NCBI RefSeq assembly: GCF_009728995.1
Contig: NZ_VTZW01000004.1
Location: 1 to 64,000 of the forward strand
Length of the DNA stretch: 64,000 bases
From: Streptomonospora sp. PA3
Lineage (GTDB): Bacteria; Actinomycetota; Actinomycetes; Streptosporangiales; Streptosporangiaceae
Direction: 5' to 3'
Shown: positions 19,038-28,671 of the stretch, piece by piece
Layout: the number at the start of each line of letters is the position of its first letter
Position numbering within the stretch: position 1 is the first letter of the stretch
Translations under genes and position numbers: made by a program
The notes under the pieces: model-generated
The model's database searches: none
Told to the model about the DNA's origin: nothing
The model's input: only the letters and a program-made list of their open reading frames with translations

Positions 19038-20719
19038 GTCATCCCCACCCCGAGCTCGGCCCGCCGCCCCCGTTGAGCGCGGACACGCTCCGCGTCGTGG
19101 CCCTGGGCGGCCTCGGCGAGATCGGCCGCAACATGACGGTCTTCGAGTACGCGGGCAAACTGCTGATCGTCGACTGCGGTGTGCTCTTCCCCGAGGAGGA
19201 GCAGCCCGGAATCGACCTGATCCTGCCCGACTTCGACTACATCCGGGACCGGCTCGACGACGTTGAGGCCCTCGTGCTCACCCACGGCCACGAGGACCAC
19301 ATCGGGGCTGTGCCGTTCCTGCTGCGCGAACGCCCCGACATCCCCCTGGTGGGATCGCGGCTGACGCTGGCGCTGCTTTCGGCCAAGCTCGGCGAGCACC
19401 GCATCAAGCCCGAGACCGTGCAGGTGGCCGAGGACGACCGCCGCTCCTTCGGGCCCTTCGACCTGGAGTTCCTCGCGGTCAACCACTCCATCCCCGACGC
19501 GCTGGCGGTGGCGATCCGCACCGAGGCCGGCACCCTGCTGCACACCGGCGACTTCAAGATGGACCAGCTCCCGCTCGACGGGCGGCTGACCGACCTGGCC
19601 GGGTTCGCCCGCCTGGGCAGCGAGGGCGTCGACCTGCTGCTGGCCGACTCCACCAACGCCGAGGTCCCCGGCTTCGTCACCAGCGAGCGCGACATCTCGC
19701 CGGTCATCGACAACGTCTTCCACCAGGCCGACCAGCGCATCATCGTGGCCTGCTTCGCCTCCCACGTGCACCGCGTCCAGCAGGTGCTCGACTCGGCCAA
19801 GGCCCACGGGCGCAAGGTCGCCTTCGTCGGCCGCTCGATGGTGCGCAACATGAACATCGCGCGCGACCTCGGCTACCTGACCGTGCCCGGCGACCTGCTG
19901 GTCGACGTCAAGCAACTCGACGACATGCGCCCCGAGGAGGCCGTGCTGGTCTCCACCGGCTCCCAGGGCGAGCCGATGTCGGCGCTGACCCGCATGGCCA
20001 ACCGCGACCACCAGATCCGCATCGAGGAGGGCGACACCGTCCTGCTGGCCTCCTCGCTGATCCCGGGCAACGAGAACTCGGTCAACCGCGTCATCAACGG
20101 CCTGACCCGCTGGGGCGCCAAGGTGGTGCACAAGGGCAACGCGCTGGTGCACGTCTCCGGGCACGCCCCGGCCGGCGAGCTGCTGTACGTGCACAACATG
20201 GTGCGGCCGCGCAACTTCATGCCCGTGCACGGCGAGTGGCGGCACATGCGCGCCCACGCCCGCGTCGCCGCGCTGGCCGGGATCGACGAGGACCGCATCT
20301 GCCTGGCCGAGGACGGCGTGGTCGTCGACCTGCACAAGGGCCGGGCGCGCATCACCGGCAAGGTGCAGGCGGGCTACGTCTACGTCGACGGCGCCTCGGT
20401 CGGCGACGTCACCGAGTCCGCGCTCAAGGACCGGCGCATCCTCGGCGAGGAGGGGTTCATCTCGGTCATCGTGGCCGTCGACTCCACCTCCGGCAAGATC
20501 GTCGGCGAGCCCGAGATCCACACCCGGGGCGCCGGCATCGACGTCGAGGCCTACGACGAGGTCATCCCCAAGATCCAGGACTCCCTGGAGCAGGCGGCCT
20601 CCGACGGCATCACCGACCCCACGCAGCTGCGCCAGCTGGTGCGCCGGGGGATCGGCCGGTGGGTCAACGAGACCTACCGGCGCCGGCCGATGATCGTCCC
20701 GGTGATCGTGGAGATCTGA
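19034..20719 (+). CDS. rnj: Ribonuclease J
   Basis: A 561-residue metallo-beta-lactamase/beta-CASP nuclease with 5'-3' exonuclease and endonuclease activity in RNA maturation and decay. The N-terminal GGLGEIGRNM and the zinc motif HGHEDH (84-89) are diagnostic. NHSIPDA, HTGDFKMDQ and SGHAPAGELLYVHNMVRP follow in the usual order, then the C-terminal domain. The start overlaps the dapA stop by ATGA. It ends 157 nt before ftsK. Confidence 0.96.
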   Translation: MSHPHPELGPPPPLSADTLRVVALGGLGEIGRNMTVFEYAGKLLIVDCGVLFPEEEQPGIDLILPDFDYIRDRLDDVEALVLTHGHEDHIGAVPFLLRERPDIPLVGSRLTLALLSAKLGEHRIKPETVQVAEDDRRSFGPFDLEFLAVNHSIPDALAVAIRTEAGTLLHTGDFKMDQLPLDGRLTDLAGFARLGSEGVDLLLADSTNAEVPGFVTSERDISPVIDNVFHQADQRIIVACFASHVHRVQQVLDSAKAHGRKVAFVGRSMVRNMNIARDLGYLTVPGDLLVDVKQLDDMRPEEAVLVSTGSQGEPMSALTRMANRDHQIRIEEGDTVLLASSLIPGNENSVNRVINGLTRWGAKVVHKGNALVHVSGHAPAGELLYVHNMVRPRNFMPVHGEWRHMRAHARVAALAGIDEDRICLAEDGVVVDLHKGRARITGKVQAGYVYVDGASVGDVTESALKDRRILGEEGFISVIVAVDSTSGKIVGEPEIHTRGAGIDVEAYDEVIPKIQDSLEQAASDGITDPTQLRQLVRRGIGRWVNETYRRRPMIVPVIVEI

Positions 20720-20863
20720 CCGCGCCCGCCCCGGCACCGCCCGCCGTCGGCCCTCCTCGCCCGCCGAGCGCACACCGCGCCCTGCTCGGCGACACGAGGC
20801 GGCCCGGCCGCCGGCGGGCGACACGCCGGATCCGCGCTGCCCACCTCGGGCCCGGTCCGGTTG

Positions 20864-20869
20864 TAGGCT
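20864..20869 (+). promoter_or_regulatory. Putative -10 box of ftsK
   Basis: TAGGCT ends 7 nt before the ATG at 20877, with no Shine-Dalgarno sequence between. A leaderless transcript is likely. Confidence 0.55.
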
Positions 20870-20876
20870 GCCCACC

Positions 20877-23405
20877 ATGGCCACCCGTGCGCCCAAAACC
20901 CCCCGAGGCTCAGGCGGCGGAGCGTCCAGGGGCGGCGGCACCGGCGGGAAGAAGAAGGCGCCGGCGCGCAAGACCTCGGCGGCCTCCGCGCGGCGCCCCG
21001 GCTCCTCCTCCGCCAAGCGCAGGCCCGCCGCCGCCGAGGGCCCCATCGCCCTGCTGTTCGTCTGGGCGGGCCGCGGCCTGCTGCTGGTGTGGCGGCTGAT
21101 GGCCCACACCGTCGGCGGGCTGGCCCGCGCCGCCGGGCGCAGCGCCCGCGACCTCGACCCCGACCTGCGCCGCGACGGGCTGGGCCTGGTGCTGCTGGCG
21201 CTGGGGCTGCTCATCGCCGCCGCCGTGTGGTGGGACACCCAGGGCCCGCTGCCCGAGGCCACCCGAACCGTCGTCGTGGGCGCCTTCGGCACCTTCTCCC
21301 CGGTCCTGCCGCTGCTGTTCCTGCCCTTCGCCTGGCGGCTGATGCGCACTCCCGGCAGCGACGAGACCGACGTGGGCCGGCTGTTCATCGGCTCCACCGC
21401 GCTGCTGGTGGGGCTGCTCGGGCTCATCCACATCGGCCACGGCATCCCCTGGCCCGCCGACGGCTCCGAAGCGGTGCGCCGCGCCGGCGGGATCATCGGC
21501 TTCGCCGCCTCCGGCCCGCTCAGCCTGCTCATCACCCCGTGGGTCACCGGGGTGCTGCTGGGGCTGCTGCTGCTGTTCGGCCTGCTGGTGGTCACCGCCA
21601 CCCCCGTCCACCGCATCCCCGAGCGCATGCGCACCCTCTTCGGCGGCCTGATGGAGCGCGAGGGCGGTCCCGACGCCGGGGTGGACATCCTCGACACCCC
21701 CGCCGGGAAGGACGACAAGCCCCGGCCCAAAACCAAGCGCAAACCGCGCGAGACGGCGGGCGCCAAGGCCGCCGACGACGACACCGCAGGCGTGGCCGGC
21801 GCCAACGAGCGCCCCTACGACACCCCCGTCGTGGGCACCGCGGACAAGGCGCCCGCTGCCGCCACCCCCGACCACACTCCGCCGCCCGAGGCCGCCGAGC
21901 AGCTGTCCATCCCGCCGCGCGTCGTCGACGGCGACTACGAGCTGCCCCCGCCGCCCATGCTCAAGCCCGGCACCCCGCCCAAGCCGCGCACCAAGGCCAA
22001 CGACACCGTGGTCGAGGCGCTCAACGGCGTCATGGAGCAGTTCAACATCGACGCCGAGATCACCGGGTTCACCCGCGGGCCCACCGTCACCCGCTACGAG
22101 ATCGAGCTCGGCCCGGCGGTGAAGGTCGAGAAGGTCACCGCGCTGACCAAGAACATCTCGCTGGCCGTCAAGAGCGCCGACGTGCGCATCCAGTCGCCCA
22201 TCCCCGGCAAGTCGGCCATCGGTGTCGAGATCCCCAACGCCGACAAGGACATCGTCAGCCTCGGCGACATCCTGCGCTCGGCCCCGGCCACCTCCGACGA
22301 GCACCCGATGCTGGTGGGGCTGGGCAAGGACATCGAGGGCTCCACGGTGGTGGCCAACCTCGCCAAGATGCCGCACGTGCTGGTGGCCGGCGCCACCGGA
22401 GCCGGAAAGTCGACCTGCATCAACGGGCTGATCACCTCGATCATGATGCGCGCGACCCCCGACGAGGTGCGGCTCATCCTGGTCGACCCCAAGCGGGTCG
22501 AGCTGACCATGTACGAGGGCATCCCGCACCTGATCACGCCCATCATCACCAGCCCGAAGAAGGCCGCCGACGCCCTGCAGTGGGTCGTGGGCGAGATGGA
22601 CCGCCGCTACGACGACCTGGCCGCCTCGGGCTACCGCCACATCGACGACTTCAACGCCGCGGTGCGGGCCGGGGAGCTGACCGCCCCGCCCGGCAGCGAG
22701 CGCGTCTACGAGCCCTACCCCTACCTGGTGGTCATCGTCGACGAGCTGGCCGACCTGATGATGGTCGCTCCCCGCGACGTCGAGGACGCCATCGTGCGCA
22801 TCACCCAGCTGGCCCGCGCCGCGGGCATCCACCTGGTGCTGGCCACCCAGCGCCCCAGCGTCGACGTCGTCACCGGGCTGATCAAGGCCAACGTCCCCTC
22901 CCGGCTGGCCTTCGCCACCTCCAGCCTCTCCGACAGCCGCGTCATCCTCGACCAGCCCGGCGCCGAGAAGCTCGTCGGCAAGGGCGACGCGCTGTTCCTG
23001 CCCATGGGCGCCGGCAAGCCGATCCGCCTGCAGAACGCCTGGGTCACCGAGAAGGAGATCCGGGGGGTCGTCGAGCACTGCAAGAAGCAGGCCGAACCCA
23101 CCTACCGCGACGACGTGGGCACGGCCGAGGCCAAGAAGAAGGAGATCGACGAGGAGGTCGGCGACGACCTGGACCTGCTGCTGCAGGCCATCGAGCTGGT
23201 GGTCACCACCCAGTTCGGCTCCACCTCGATGCTGCAGCGCAAGCTGCGGGTGGGCTTCGCCAAGGCCGGTCGGCTGATGGACCTCATGGAGAGCCGCGAC
23301 GTCGTCGGCCCCAGCGAGGGCTCCAAGGCGCGCGACGTCCTGGTCAAACCCGACGACCTGCCCGAGGTCCTGGCGCGCGTCCGCGGGGCGGGGGACACGG
23401 AGTGA
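20877..23405 (+). CDS. ftsK: FtsK/SpoIIIE-family DNA translocase
   Basis: An 842-residue septal DNA pump that moves chromosome ends through the closing septum. A basic, Ala/Gly-rich N-terminus leads to about four or five transmembrane helices (roughly residues 55-245). A charged, Pro-rich linker follows to about residue 370. The motor has Walker A GATGAGKST (505-513) and Walker B VVIVDELAD (near 617-625), with ATQRPSVDVVTGLIKAN and FATSSLSDSRVILD. A winged-helix gamma domain ends the protein (SMLQRKLRVGFAKAGRLMDLM). It is shorter than E. coli FtsK and of the usual actinobacterial size. Confidence 0.96.
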   Translation: MATRAPKTPRGSGGGASRGGGTGGKKKAPARKTSAASARRPGSSSAKRRPAAAEGPIALLFVWAGRGLLLVWRLMAHTVGGLARAAGRSARDLDPDLRRDGLGLVLLALGLLIAAAVWWDTQGPLPEATRTVVVGAFGTFSPVLPLLFLPFAWRLMRTPGSDETDVGRLFIGSTALLVGLLGLIHIGHGIPWPADGSEAVRRAGGIIGFAASGPLSLLITPWVTGVLLGLLLLFGLLVVTATPVHRIPERMRTLFGGLMEREGGPDAGVDILDTPAGKDDKPRPKTKRKPRETAGAKAADDDTAGVAGANERPYDTPVVGTADKAPAAATPDHTPPPEAAEQLSIPPRVVDGDYELPPPPMLKPGTPPKPRTKANDTVVEALNGVMEQFNIDAEITGFTRGPTVTRYEIELGPAVKVEKVTALTKNISLAVKSADVRIQSPIPGKSAIGVEIPNADKDIVSLGDILRSAPATSDEHPMLVGLGKDIEGSTVVANLAKMPHVLVAGATGAGKSTCINGLITSIMMRATPDEVRLILVDPKRVELTMYEGIPHLITPIITSPKKAADALQWVVGEMDRRYDDLAASGYRHIDDFNAAVRAGELTAPPGSERVYEPYPYLVVIVDELADLMMVAPRDVEDAIVRITQLARAAGIHLVLATQRPSVDVVTGLIKANVPSRLAFATSSLSDSRVILDQPGAEKLVGKGDALFLPMGAGKPIRLQNAWVTEKEIRGVVEHCKKQAEPTYRDDVGTAEAKKKEIDEEVGDDLDLLLQAIELVVTTQFGSTSMLQRKLRVGFAKAGRLMDLMESRDVVGPSEGSKARDVLVKPDDLPEVLARVRGAGDTE

Positions 23406-23685
23406 GGACCGCCTCCTGAGGCCGGCGCTCTGAGGGGCGGGCACAGGAGTGCGGTTTCGTCCGGAGGTCCCGCTCTGCGGCGGTCTCGGGGCATTGACGC
23501 AGTTTTAACCGCTTCATGGGGTGTGTCAGAGTGCCTTTCCACCAGCGAACACGCACAGTGGTGAAAGACCTACTCTGCGGTGTGGCGCAGTCGGGCGCAC
23601 CGCGCGCCGGGGTGCCGCCCGAGGGCGCTTCCCGGCCCGCGAGGCACCGCGACCGTACCCTCACCCTGGGAAGGGGCGGACGACC

Positions 23686-25074
23686 ATGACCACGATCGGC
23701 CGGACCATCGCCGCCGCTCGCGAAAGCGCCGGCTACACCCTCGCCGAGCTGAGCGCCCGCACCTGCATCCGCCGGCCGGTGCTCGCCGGCATCGAGGCCG
23801 ACGACTTCCGCGGCTGCGGCGGCGACTTCTACGCCCGCGGCCACATCCGCTCGGTCTGCCGCGAACTGGGCATCGACCCGGCGGAGCTGATCGAGCTCTA
23901 CGACAGCGAGCACGCCCGCGAGCGCACCGTCCCGGCATTCACCGACAAGCCGATCACCGAACGCGACGGCGAATCCGGCTCCGCAGCCGGCGCCCCGCAG
24001 CCGCCACCGCACACCGGTGCCGGCGGTCGCGCCGACAGCGGCGCTGAAGAGGCCGTCAGCGCCGCCGGAGCCCGCGGGCGGCCCGAGGCCGCGGCCGGGC
24101 GCCCCCGGGCGCCCCACGGCGACGCCGGAGCGCCGCAGGCCGCCGCGGCACCCCGCCCGCCCGCACCGGACGACGACACCCGCGACCGGCAGCCCTGGAG
24201 CGGCCCGCCCGCCCCCAGGTCCGAACCGGCGCCACCGCCGACCTCACCCGCAGCGCCGCCGCCCGACTCCGCCGCACACGGCGCGGTCCCCAGTCCCCGC
24301 GGCAGGCACGGCCGGCGCGACGACGCCGACGGCGGCCGCGGCGGCGCCCGCACCCGCGCCGAGGGCGCCGAGCGCGAAACCGGCGCCGCCGGCGCGCCCA
24401 GCACCGGCCGCGCGCCCACCCGGCGGCGCAGACGCCGGGGCTCCCTGCTGGCGGCGACCATCGCCGCCGCGCGCCGCTCCTGGCCGCTGGCGGTGTTCGC
24501 GCTCCTGGCCGGCGCCGCCGTGGTGGCCGCCCTGCTGGCCTGGCCCGACGGCCGCACCGAGCAGCGAGCCGGCGCGGGCCCCATCGTCCGCAGCGAGGAA
24601 CCCTCCGCCGACGCCGCACCGGCGCCCGAGGAGGACGGCCCCTCCGGGCAGGCCGAGCAGCCCGGGCGGGCCCAGGAGTCCCAGCCCGCCGCGGCGGCCC
24701 CGCCCTCGCAGCAGCCCGGGCAGGCCCAGGAGTCCCAGCAGCCCGAAGGCTCGCCCAGTCCGCGAAAGACCGCCGAGCGCGGCGAGAACCTCAGCGGCAT
24801 GCTCACCGGCGAGCGCAAGGCCGAGCAGGTCCACCTCACGGTCAGCGCCACCGAGCGCGTCTGGCTGCGGGTCACCGACGCCGAGGGCGACAACCGCTTC
24901 ACCGGGGTGCTGCGCAAGGGGGAGCTGCGCGCCTGGACCCACCGCGACGAACTGCGGCTGCACGTGGCCAAGGCCTCGGCGGTGCGCATAAGCGTCAACG
25001 GCGAGCACCGCGGCACACCCGACGACGTCGCCCGCGTGGCGCACTTCACCTTCTCGGCCACCGACCTGGTCTGA
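23686..25074 (+). CDS. RodZ-like HTH membrane protein
   Basis: 462 residues. An N-terminal helix-turn-helix of the HTH_25/RodZ type covers about residues 1-75 (IAAARESAGYTLAELS, RTCIRRPVLAGIE, FYARGHIRSVCRELGID). A long disordered Pro/Ala/Arg-rich linker runs to about 264, then one transmembrane helix (about 265-286: SWPLAVFALLAGAAVVAALL). The outside part starts with a Gln/Ser/Pro-rich stretch with repeated QAQESQ-type segments and ends in a DUF4115-like beta domain (about 370-462). Such proteins link cell-shape scaffolds to the membrane. The ATG at 23686 follows GGGAAGGGGCGGA. The downstream hairpin at 25085-25115 makes it monocistronic. Confidence 0.85.
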   Translation: MTTIGRTIAAARESAGYTLAELSARTCIRRPVLAGIEADDFRGCGGDFYARGHIRSVCRELGIDPAELIELYDSEHARERTVPAFTDKPITERDGESGSAAGAPQPPPHTGAGGRADSGAEEAVSAAGARGRPEAAAGRPRAPHGDAGAPQAAAAPRPPAPDDDTRDRQPWSGPPAPRSEPAPPPTSPAAPPPDSAAHGAVPSPRGRHGRRDDADGGRGGARTRAEGAERETGAAGAPSTGRAPTRRRRRRGSLLAATIAAARRSWPLAVFALLAGAAVVAALLAWPDGRTEQRAGAGPIVRSEEPSADAAPAPEEDGPSGQAEQPGRAQESQPAAAAPPSQQPGQAQESQQPEGSPSPRKTAERGENLSGMLTGERKAEQVHLTVSATERVWLRVTDAEGDNRFTGVLRKGELRAWTHRDELRLHVAKASAVRISVNGEHRGTPDDVARVAHFTFSATDLV

Positions 25075-25084
25075 CACGGGCCGC

Positions 25085-25115
25085 TCCGGGCGCCGCGACG
25101 GTCGCGGCGCCCGGA
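25085..25115 (+). terminator. Perfect 15-bp hairpin after the RodZ-like gene
   Basis: Arms 25085-25099 and 25101-25115 are perfect complements around a single central G. It is GC-rich with no U-tract and lies 11 nt after the stop codon. Confidence 0.7.
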
Positions 25116-25215
25116 CCGAACGGCGCGGCACAGGGTGCGGGCGCGGGCGAAGCCCCCGCCGGGAGGATCTACCCTGGGAGAGGCGGGGAGTCCCGCCGCC
25201 CGTGAACCGCTCCCC

Positions 25216-25221
25216 TAACCT
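25216..25221 (+). promoter_or_regulatory. Putative -10 box of rimO
   Basis: TAACCT ends 8 nt before the ATG at 25230. A GGAAG lies between but too close to the ATG to be a good ribosome site, so a leaderless start is possible. Confidence 0.4.
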
Positions 25222-25229
25222 TGGAAGCC

Positions 25230-26678
25230 ATGTCATCGCGCCGCAAAGTCTCGCTCGTCACCCTCGGCTGCGCCCGCAACGAGGTCGACTCCGAAGAGCT
25301 CGCCGGACGCCTCGAATCGGACGGATGGGACCTGGTCGACCCCGAAGGCGGTGAGCAGGCCGACGTCGTGGTCGTCAACACCTGCGGGTTCATCGACGCG
25401 GCCAAGCAGGACTCCATCGACGCGCTGCTCTCCTCGGCCGCGGACGGGGCCAAGGTCGTCGCCGCCGGCTGCATGGCCGAGCGCTACGGCTCCCAACTGG
25501 CCGAAGCGCTGCCCGAGGCCCAGGTCATCGGGTTCGACGACTACGCCGAGATCTCCCACCGGCTCGACGACGTCCTCGCCGGCCGCAGCCTCACCCCCCA
25601 CGACCCCCGCGACCGCCGCACCCTGCTGCCGATCACCCCGGTCGAGCGGCCCGACCGGCAGCACGCCCACGTCCCCGGCCACGCGCCCTTCGACACCCCC
25701 GACCCGCTGCCCGAGGGCCTGGCGCCCGCGTCGGGGCCCCGCATCCCGCGCCGCCGCCTGACCGGGGGACCGGTCGCCAACCTCAAGATCGCCTCGGGCT
25801 GCGACCGCCGCTGCACCTTCTGCGCGATCCCCGCCTTCCGCGGCGCCTACATCTCCCGCCGCCCCGACGACGTCGTGCGCGAGGCCGAGTGGCTGGCCGG
25901 CCAGGGGGTGCGCGAGCTGTTCCTGGTCAGCGAGAACTCCACGTCCTACGGCAAGGACCTGGGCGACCTGCGCGCACTGGAGGGACTGCTGCCCCGGCTG
26001 GCCGGCGTCGAGGGCATCGAGCGGGTGCGGGTCAGCTACCTCCAGCCCGCCGAGATGCGGCCCGGCCTGATCGAGGTACTGACCTCCACCCCCGGCGTCG
26101 TCCCCTACTTCGACCTGTCCTTCCAGCACGCCAGCGGCCCGCTGCTGCGCCGGATGCGCCGCTTCGGCTCGCGCGAGCAGTTCCTGGAGCTGCTGCAGAC
26201 CGTCCGCGCCCGCGCGCCGGAGGCCGGCGTCCGGTCCAACTTCATCGTCGGGTTCCCCGGCGAGACCGAGGCCGACCTCGCCGAGCTGACCTCCTTCCTG
26301 GAGGAGGCGCGGCTGGACGCCGTGGGGGTGTTCGGCTACTCCGACGAGGAGGGCACCGAGGCGGCGGGGCTTGACGGCAAGCTCCCAGACGAGACGATTA
26401 CCGAACGGGTCGACCGGCTCAACCGGCTAGCGGAGGAACTCATGGCGCAACGGTCCGAGGAGCGCGTCGGCTCCACCGTGGAGGTCCTCGTCGAATCCGA
26501 GCTGGGCGAGGGCGCCTACGAAGGCCGATCGGCGCACCAGGCCCCCGAGGTCGACGGCAGCACGGTGGTGTACGGCACCGGCCTGGCCGCCGGCGACGTC
26601 GTCACCGCGACCGTCACCGAGGCGATGGGTGCCGACCTCGTCGCCGAGGCCGCCACCCCGGGTGCGGCACCGCGATGA
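25230..26678 (+). CDS. rimO: Ribosomal protein S12 (Asp) methylthiotransferase
   Basis: A radical-SAM enzyme that methylthiolates an Asp of ribosomal protein S12. Two clusters are visible. The N-terminal UPF0004 domain has Cys14 ([11 protein letters not shown]), Cys52 (NTCGF) and Cys81 (AGCMAE). The radical-SAM motif CX3CX2C is Cys191, Cys195 and Cys198 ([15 protein letters not shown]). A TRAM domain ends the 482-residue protein. [11 protein letters not shown] distinguishes RimO from MiaB, whose gene is at 55.9 kb. The stop overlaps the pgsA start (ATGA), beginning a tightly coupled rimO-pgsA-cinA run. Confidence 0.96.
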   Translation: MSSRRKVSLVTLGCARNEVDSEELAGRLESDGWDLVDPEGGEQADVVVVNTCGFIDAAKQDSIDALLSSAADGAKVVAAGCMAERYGSQLAEALPEAQVIGFDDYAEISHRLDDVLAGRSLTPHDPRDRRTLLPITPVERPDRQHAHVPGHAPFDTPDPLPEGLAPASGPRIPRRRLTGGPVANLKIASGCDRRCTFCAIPAFRGAYISRRPDDVVREAEWLAGQGVRELFLVSENSTSYGKDLGDLRALEGLLPRLAGVEGIERVRVSYLQPAEMRPGLIEVLTSTPGVVPYFDLSFQHASGPLLRRMRRFGSREQFLELLQTVRARAPEAGVRSNFIVGFPGETEADLAELTSFLEEARLDAVGVFGYSDEEGTEAAGLDGKLPDETITERVDRLNRLAEELMAQRSEERVGSTVEVLVESELGEGAYEGRSAHQAPEVDGSTVVYGTGLAAGDVVTATVTEAMGADLVAEAATPGAAPR

Positions 26679-27274
26679 GCACCGGCCCTTCCGCGCCCGG
26701 CCCCGCCCCGGGCCGCGTTCCGCTGTGGAACATCGCCAACGTCCTCACCGCCAGCCGGCTGGTGATGGTCCCGCTGTTCGTGGCGTTCATGTTCCTGGAC
26801 CACCCGGCCTGGCGGTTCGCCGCCTTCGCGGTGTTCGTGGTGGCCGCGGTCACCGACCGCGTCGACGGCGAGATCGCCCGACGGCGCAACCTCGTCACCG
26901 ACTTCGGCAAGGTCGCCGACCCCATCGCCGACAAGGCGCTGACCGGCGCCGCCCTGATCGTGCTGTCGATGCTGGGCGAACTGTGGTGGTGGGTGACCAT
27001 CGCCATCCTGGTGCGCGAGCTGGGCATCACCCTGCTGCGCTTCGCGGTGATCCGCCACGGCGTCATCCCGGCCAGCCGCGGCGGCAAGCTCAAGACCGTG
27101 CTGCAGGTCGTGGCGATCTCGGTCTACCTGTTCCCGCTGCCCGAGCCGATGATGATCGTCGCCCACGCGATCATGGCCGCCGCCCTGGCGGTCACCCTGT
27201 GGACCGGCGGCGACTACGTCATCCAGGCGGTGCGGCTGCGCGGCAGCCGCTCATCCGGCGCCGCCGCCGGATGA
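26675..27274 (+). CDS. pgsA: CDP-diacylglycerol-glycerol-3-phosphate 3-phosphatidyltransferase
   Basis: A membrane CDP-alcohol phosphatidyltransferase making phosphatidylglycerol phosphate. The complete family motif DX2DGX2ARX8GX3DX3D is present as Asp61, Asp64, Gly65, Ala68, Arg69, Gly78, Asp82 and Asp86. [10 protein letters not shown] at the N-terminus is typical of PgsA. The 199-residue protein has several transmembrane helices. Its ATG overlaps the rimO stop and its TGA overlaps the next ATG, so three genes are translationally coupled. Other CDP-alcohol substrates cannot be fully excluded. Confidence 0.93.
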   Translation: MSTGPSAPGPAPGRVPLWNIANVLTASRLVMVPLFVAFMFLDHPAWRFAAFAVFVVAAVTDRVDGEIARRRNLVTDFGKVADPIADKALTGAALIVLSMLGELWWWVTIAILVRELGITLLRFAVIRHGVIPASRGGKLKTVLQVVAISVYLFPLPEPMMIVAHAIMAAALAVTLWTGGDYVIQAVRLRGSRSSGAAAG

Positions 27275-27795
27275 GCGGCCGAAGCGGCCCGGAGCGGCCG
27301 CCGCTGCCCGGCGCCGCCGACGCCGCGGCGGCGCTGCGCGCCCTGGAGGCGGCCGGCGCCACCCTGGCCACCGCCGAGTCGCTGACCGGCGGGCTGATCG
27401 GCGCGGCCCTGACCAGCGTCCCCGGCGCCTCGGCCGTCTACCGGGGCGGGGCCGTCGCCTATGCCACCGAGCTCAAGGCCCGCATGCTCGGCGTCCCCCG
27501 CGAGCTGCTGGAGGCCCGCGGCGCCGTCGACCCCGACGTGGCGAGCGCCATGGCCCGGGGTGCGGCCGCCGTACTGGAGGCCGATTTCGGGCTGGCCGTC
27601 ACCGGTGTCGCAGGGCCCGAGCCCCAGGACGGTCGCACCGCCGGCACCGTGTTCGCCGCCGTCCACGGCACCGGCGGCCTGTCCCGCGTGAGCGAGTTCT
27701 TCCTCACCGGCGACCGGGCCGAGATCCGGGCGGCAACCACTGAACAGGCACTTCGCCTGCTGCGCTCCGAGGTGGCCGCTATCACGGGCAGATAA
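27271..27795 (+). CDS. pncC: CinA C-terminal-domain protein, nicotinamide-nucleotide amidohydrolase
   Basis: 174 residues, corresponding only to the C-terminal PncC domain of CinA; the molybdopterin-binding-like N-terminal domain is absent, as is usual in actinobacteria. Motifs: [39 protein letters not shown] and LAVTGVAGP. The enzyme deamidates NMN to nicotinate mononucleotide in NAD salvage. It overlaps pgsA by ATGA and precedes clgR, a conserved actinobacterial order that often continues to recA; here recA is 15 kb away. Confidence 0.92.
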   Translation: MSGRSGPERPPLPGAADAAAALRALEAAGATLATAESLTGGLIGAALTSVPGASAVYRGGAVAYATELKARMLGVPRELLEARGAVDPDVASAMARGAAAVLEADFGLAVTGVAGPEPQDGRTAGTVFAAVHGTGGLSRVSEFFLTGDRAEIRAATTEQALRLLRSEVAAITGR

Positions 27796-27852
27796 CGGCC
27801 TTTGCGCAGTTCCAACCGGCCATTCGAGGGAACAAACCGTCACCAAGATCGT

Positions 27853-27870
27853 GTTACCCCTGCAGCGAAC
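27853..27870. promoter_or_regulatory. Candidate ClgR operator
   Basis: GTTACCCCTGCAGCGAAC matches the ClgR box shape (GTTCGC-Y-N5-GCG, extended to GCGAAC) in its right half; the left half differs at two positions. It lies about 85-100 nt upstream of clgR and would fit autoregulation. The assignment rests on similarity only. Confidence 0.4.
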
Positions 27871-27953
27871 AGGAAGCCGTGAGGTGCGACGATCGGGCAA
27901 GAGGCAGGTACGGTGTTTTTCATGAAGGTCGCTACCGGTGGGAGGGAGCGCGA

Positions 27954-28313
27954 ATGATGGTCCTGCTTCGTCACCTGACTGGTGACGTGCTACGGCGGCT
28001 ACGGCAGCGACAGGGCCGCACCCTCCGCGAGGTGTCGGCCGATGCTCGAGTGTCATTGGGGTATCTGTCCGAGGTCGAGCGCGGGCAGAAGGAGGCCTCC
28101 TCCGAACTGCTCTCCTCGATCTGCGGTGCCCTGGGTGTGCCGCTCTCCCAGGTACTGCGCGAGGTCGCCGACCAGCTGGCTCTCGCCGAGCTGCAGGAGG
28201 CCGCGCTGCTCAGTGGATCGGTTCCGGCCGACTCCGTCCCCTCCCACGACCACCTCGGCATCGACTCGGTGCCCGACCGCGTTCCCGATGTCGTCGACAT
28301 GGTGGGTGTGTGA
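27954..28313 (+). CDS. clgR: ClgR, XRE-family activator of protease and stress genes
   Basis: 119 residues from the first of two adjacent ATGs (27954 and 27957), both behind GGAGGGAG. The helix-turn-helix covers about residues 12-66, with [20 protein letters not shown] and [20 protein letters not shown] exactly as in ClgR proteins, then a short C-terminal tail. ClgR activates clp protease and other proteostasis genes and is itself degraded by ClpP. The position after pgsA-cinA is the conserved one. A strong intrinsic terminator follows 63 nt after the stop. Confidence 0.93.
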   Translation: MMVLLRHLTGDVLRRLRQRQGRTLREVSADARVSLGYLSEVERGQKEASSELLSSICGALGVPLSQVLREVADQLALAELQEAALLSGSVPADSVPSHDHLGIDSVPDRVPDVVDMVGV

Positions 28314-28376
28314 CGCCCGCCCGATCCCTGAACTTACCGACCGCCCCGTGACCCGCACGGCGCGCAAACGGCGAAG

Positions 28377-28411
28377 GCGCCGACCGCGAATCCCCGCGGT
28401 CGGCGCTTTTT
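28377..28411 (+). terminator. Intrinsic terminator of clgR
   Basis: A perfect 12-bp GC stem (28377-28388 with 28395-28406), 6-nt loop AATCCC, followed directly by TTTTT. It is the most classical rho-independent terminator in the window. Confidence 0.92.
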
Positions 28412-28671
28412 CGCACCCGGCCCCGGCCGGGTGCCGATGCCGCACGCCCCTCTGTTCGGCGGGGGAGCGGGGGAGGGCACCGCGCCGCCCCCCACCGGCC
28501 GTGTGCCCGCGGTCACGGCTGCCGGCGGGGGCGCTTGGGAGCCGCCACGTGCCCGCCCGTCACCCGCCGCCGCCCCGACGGAGACGCTTCGCGCCGCGTG
28601 TTTTTCCAGGGGCCCGCGGGGGCAGCTGGAACAGTGGAGACAGCCGAACTCCGCATCGGGGGATGATCGAC
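28412..28671. other. Region between the clgR terminator and dps
   Basis: Together with 28314-28376 this forms a 358-nt gene-free gap. It should contain the dps promoter. I see no clear -35/-10 pair, only the GGGGGA ribosome site of dps at its end. Confidence 0.5.

Noticed and set aside
24640-24760. Repetitive Gln/Ser/Pro segment in the RodZ-like gene, considered as a DNA repeat element
   Set aside because: The repeats are in frame and degenerate, so they are protein linker repeats rather than a mobile or CRISPR-like array.
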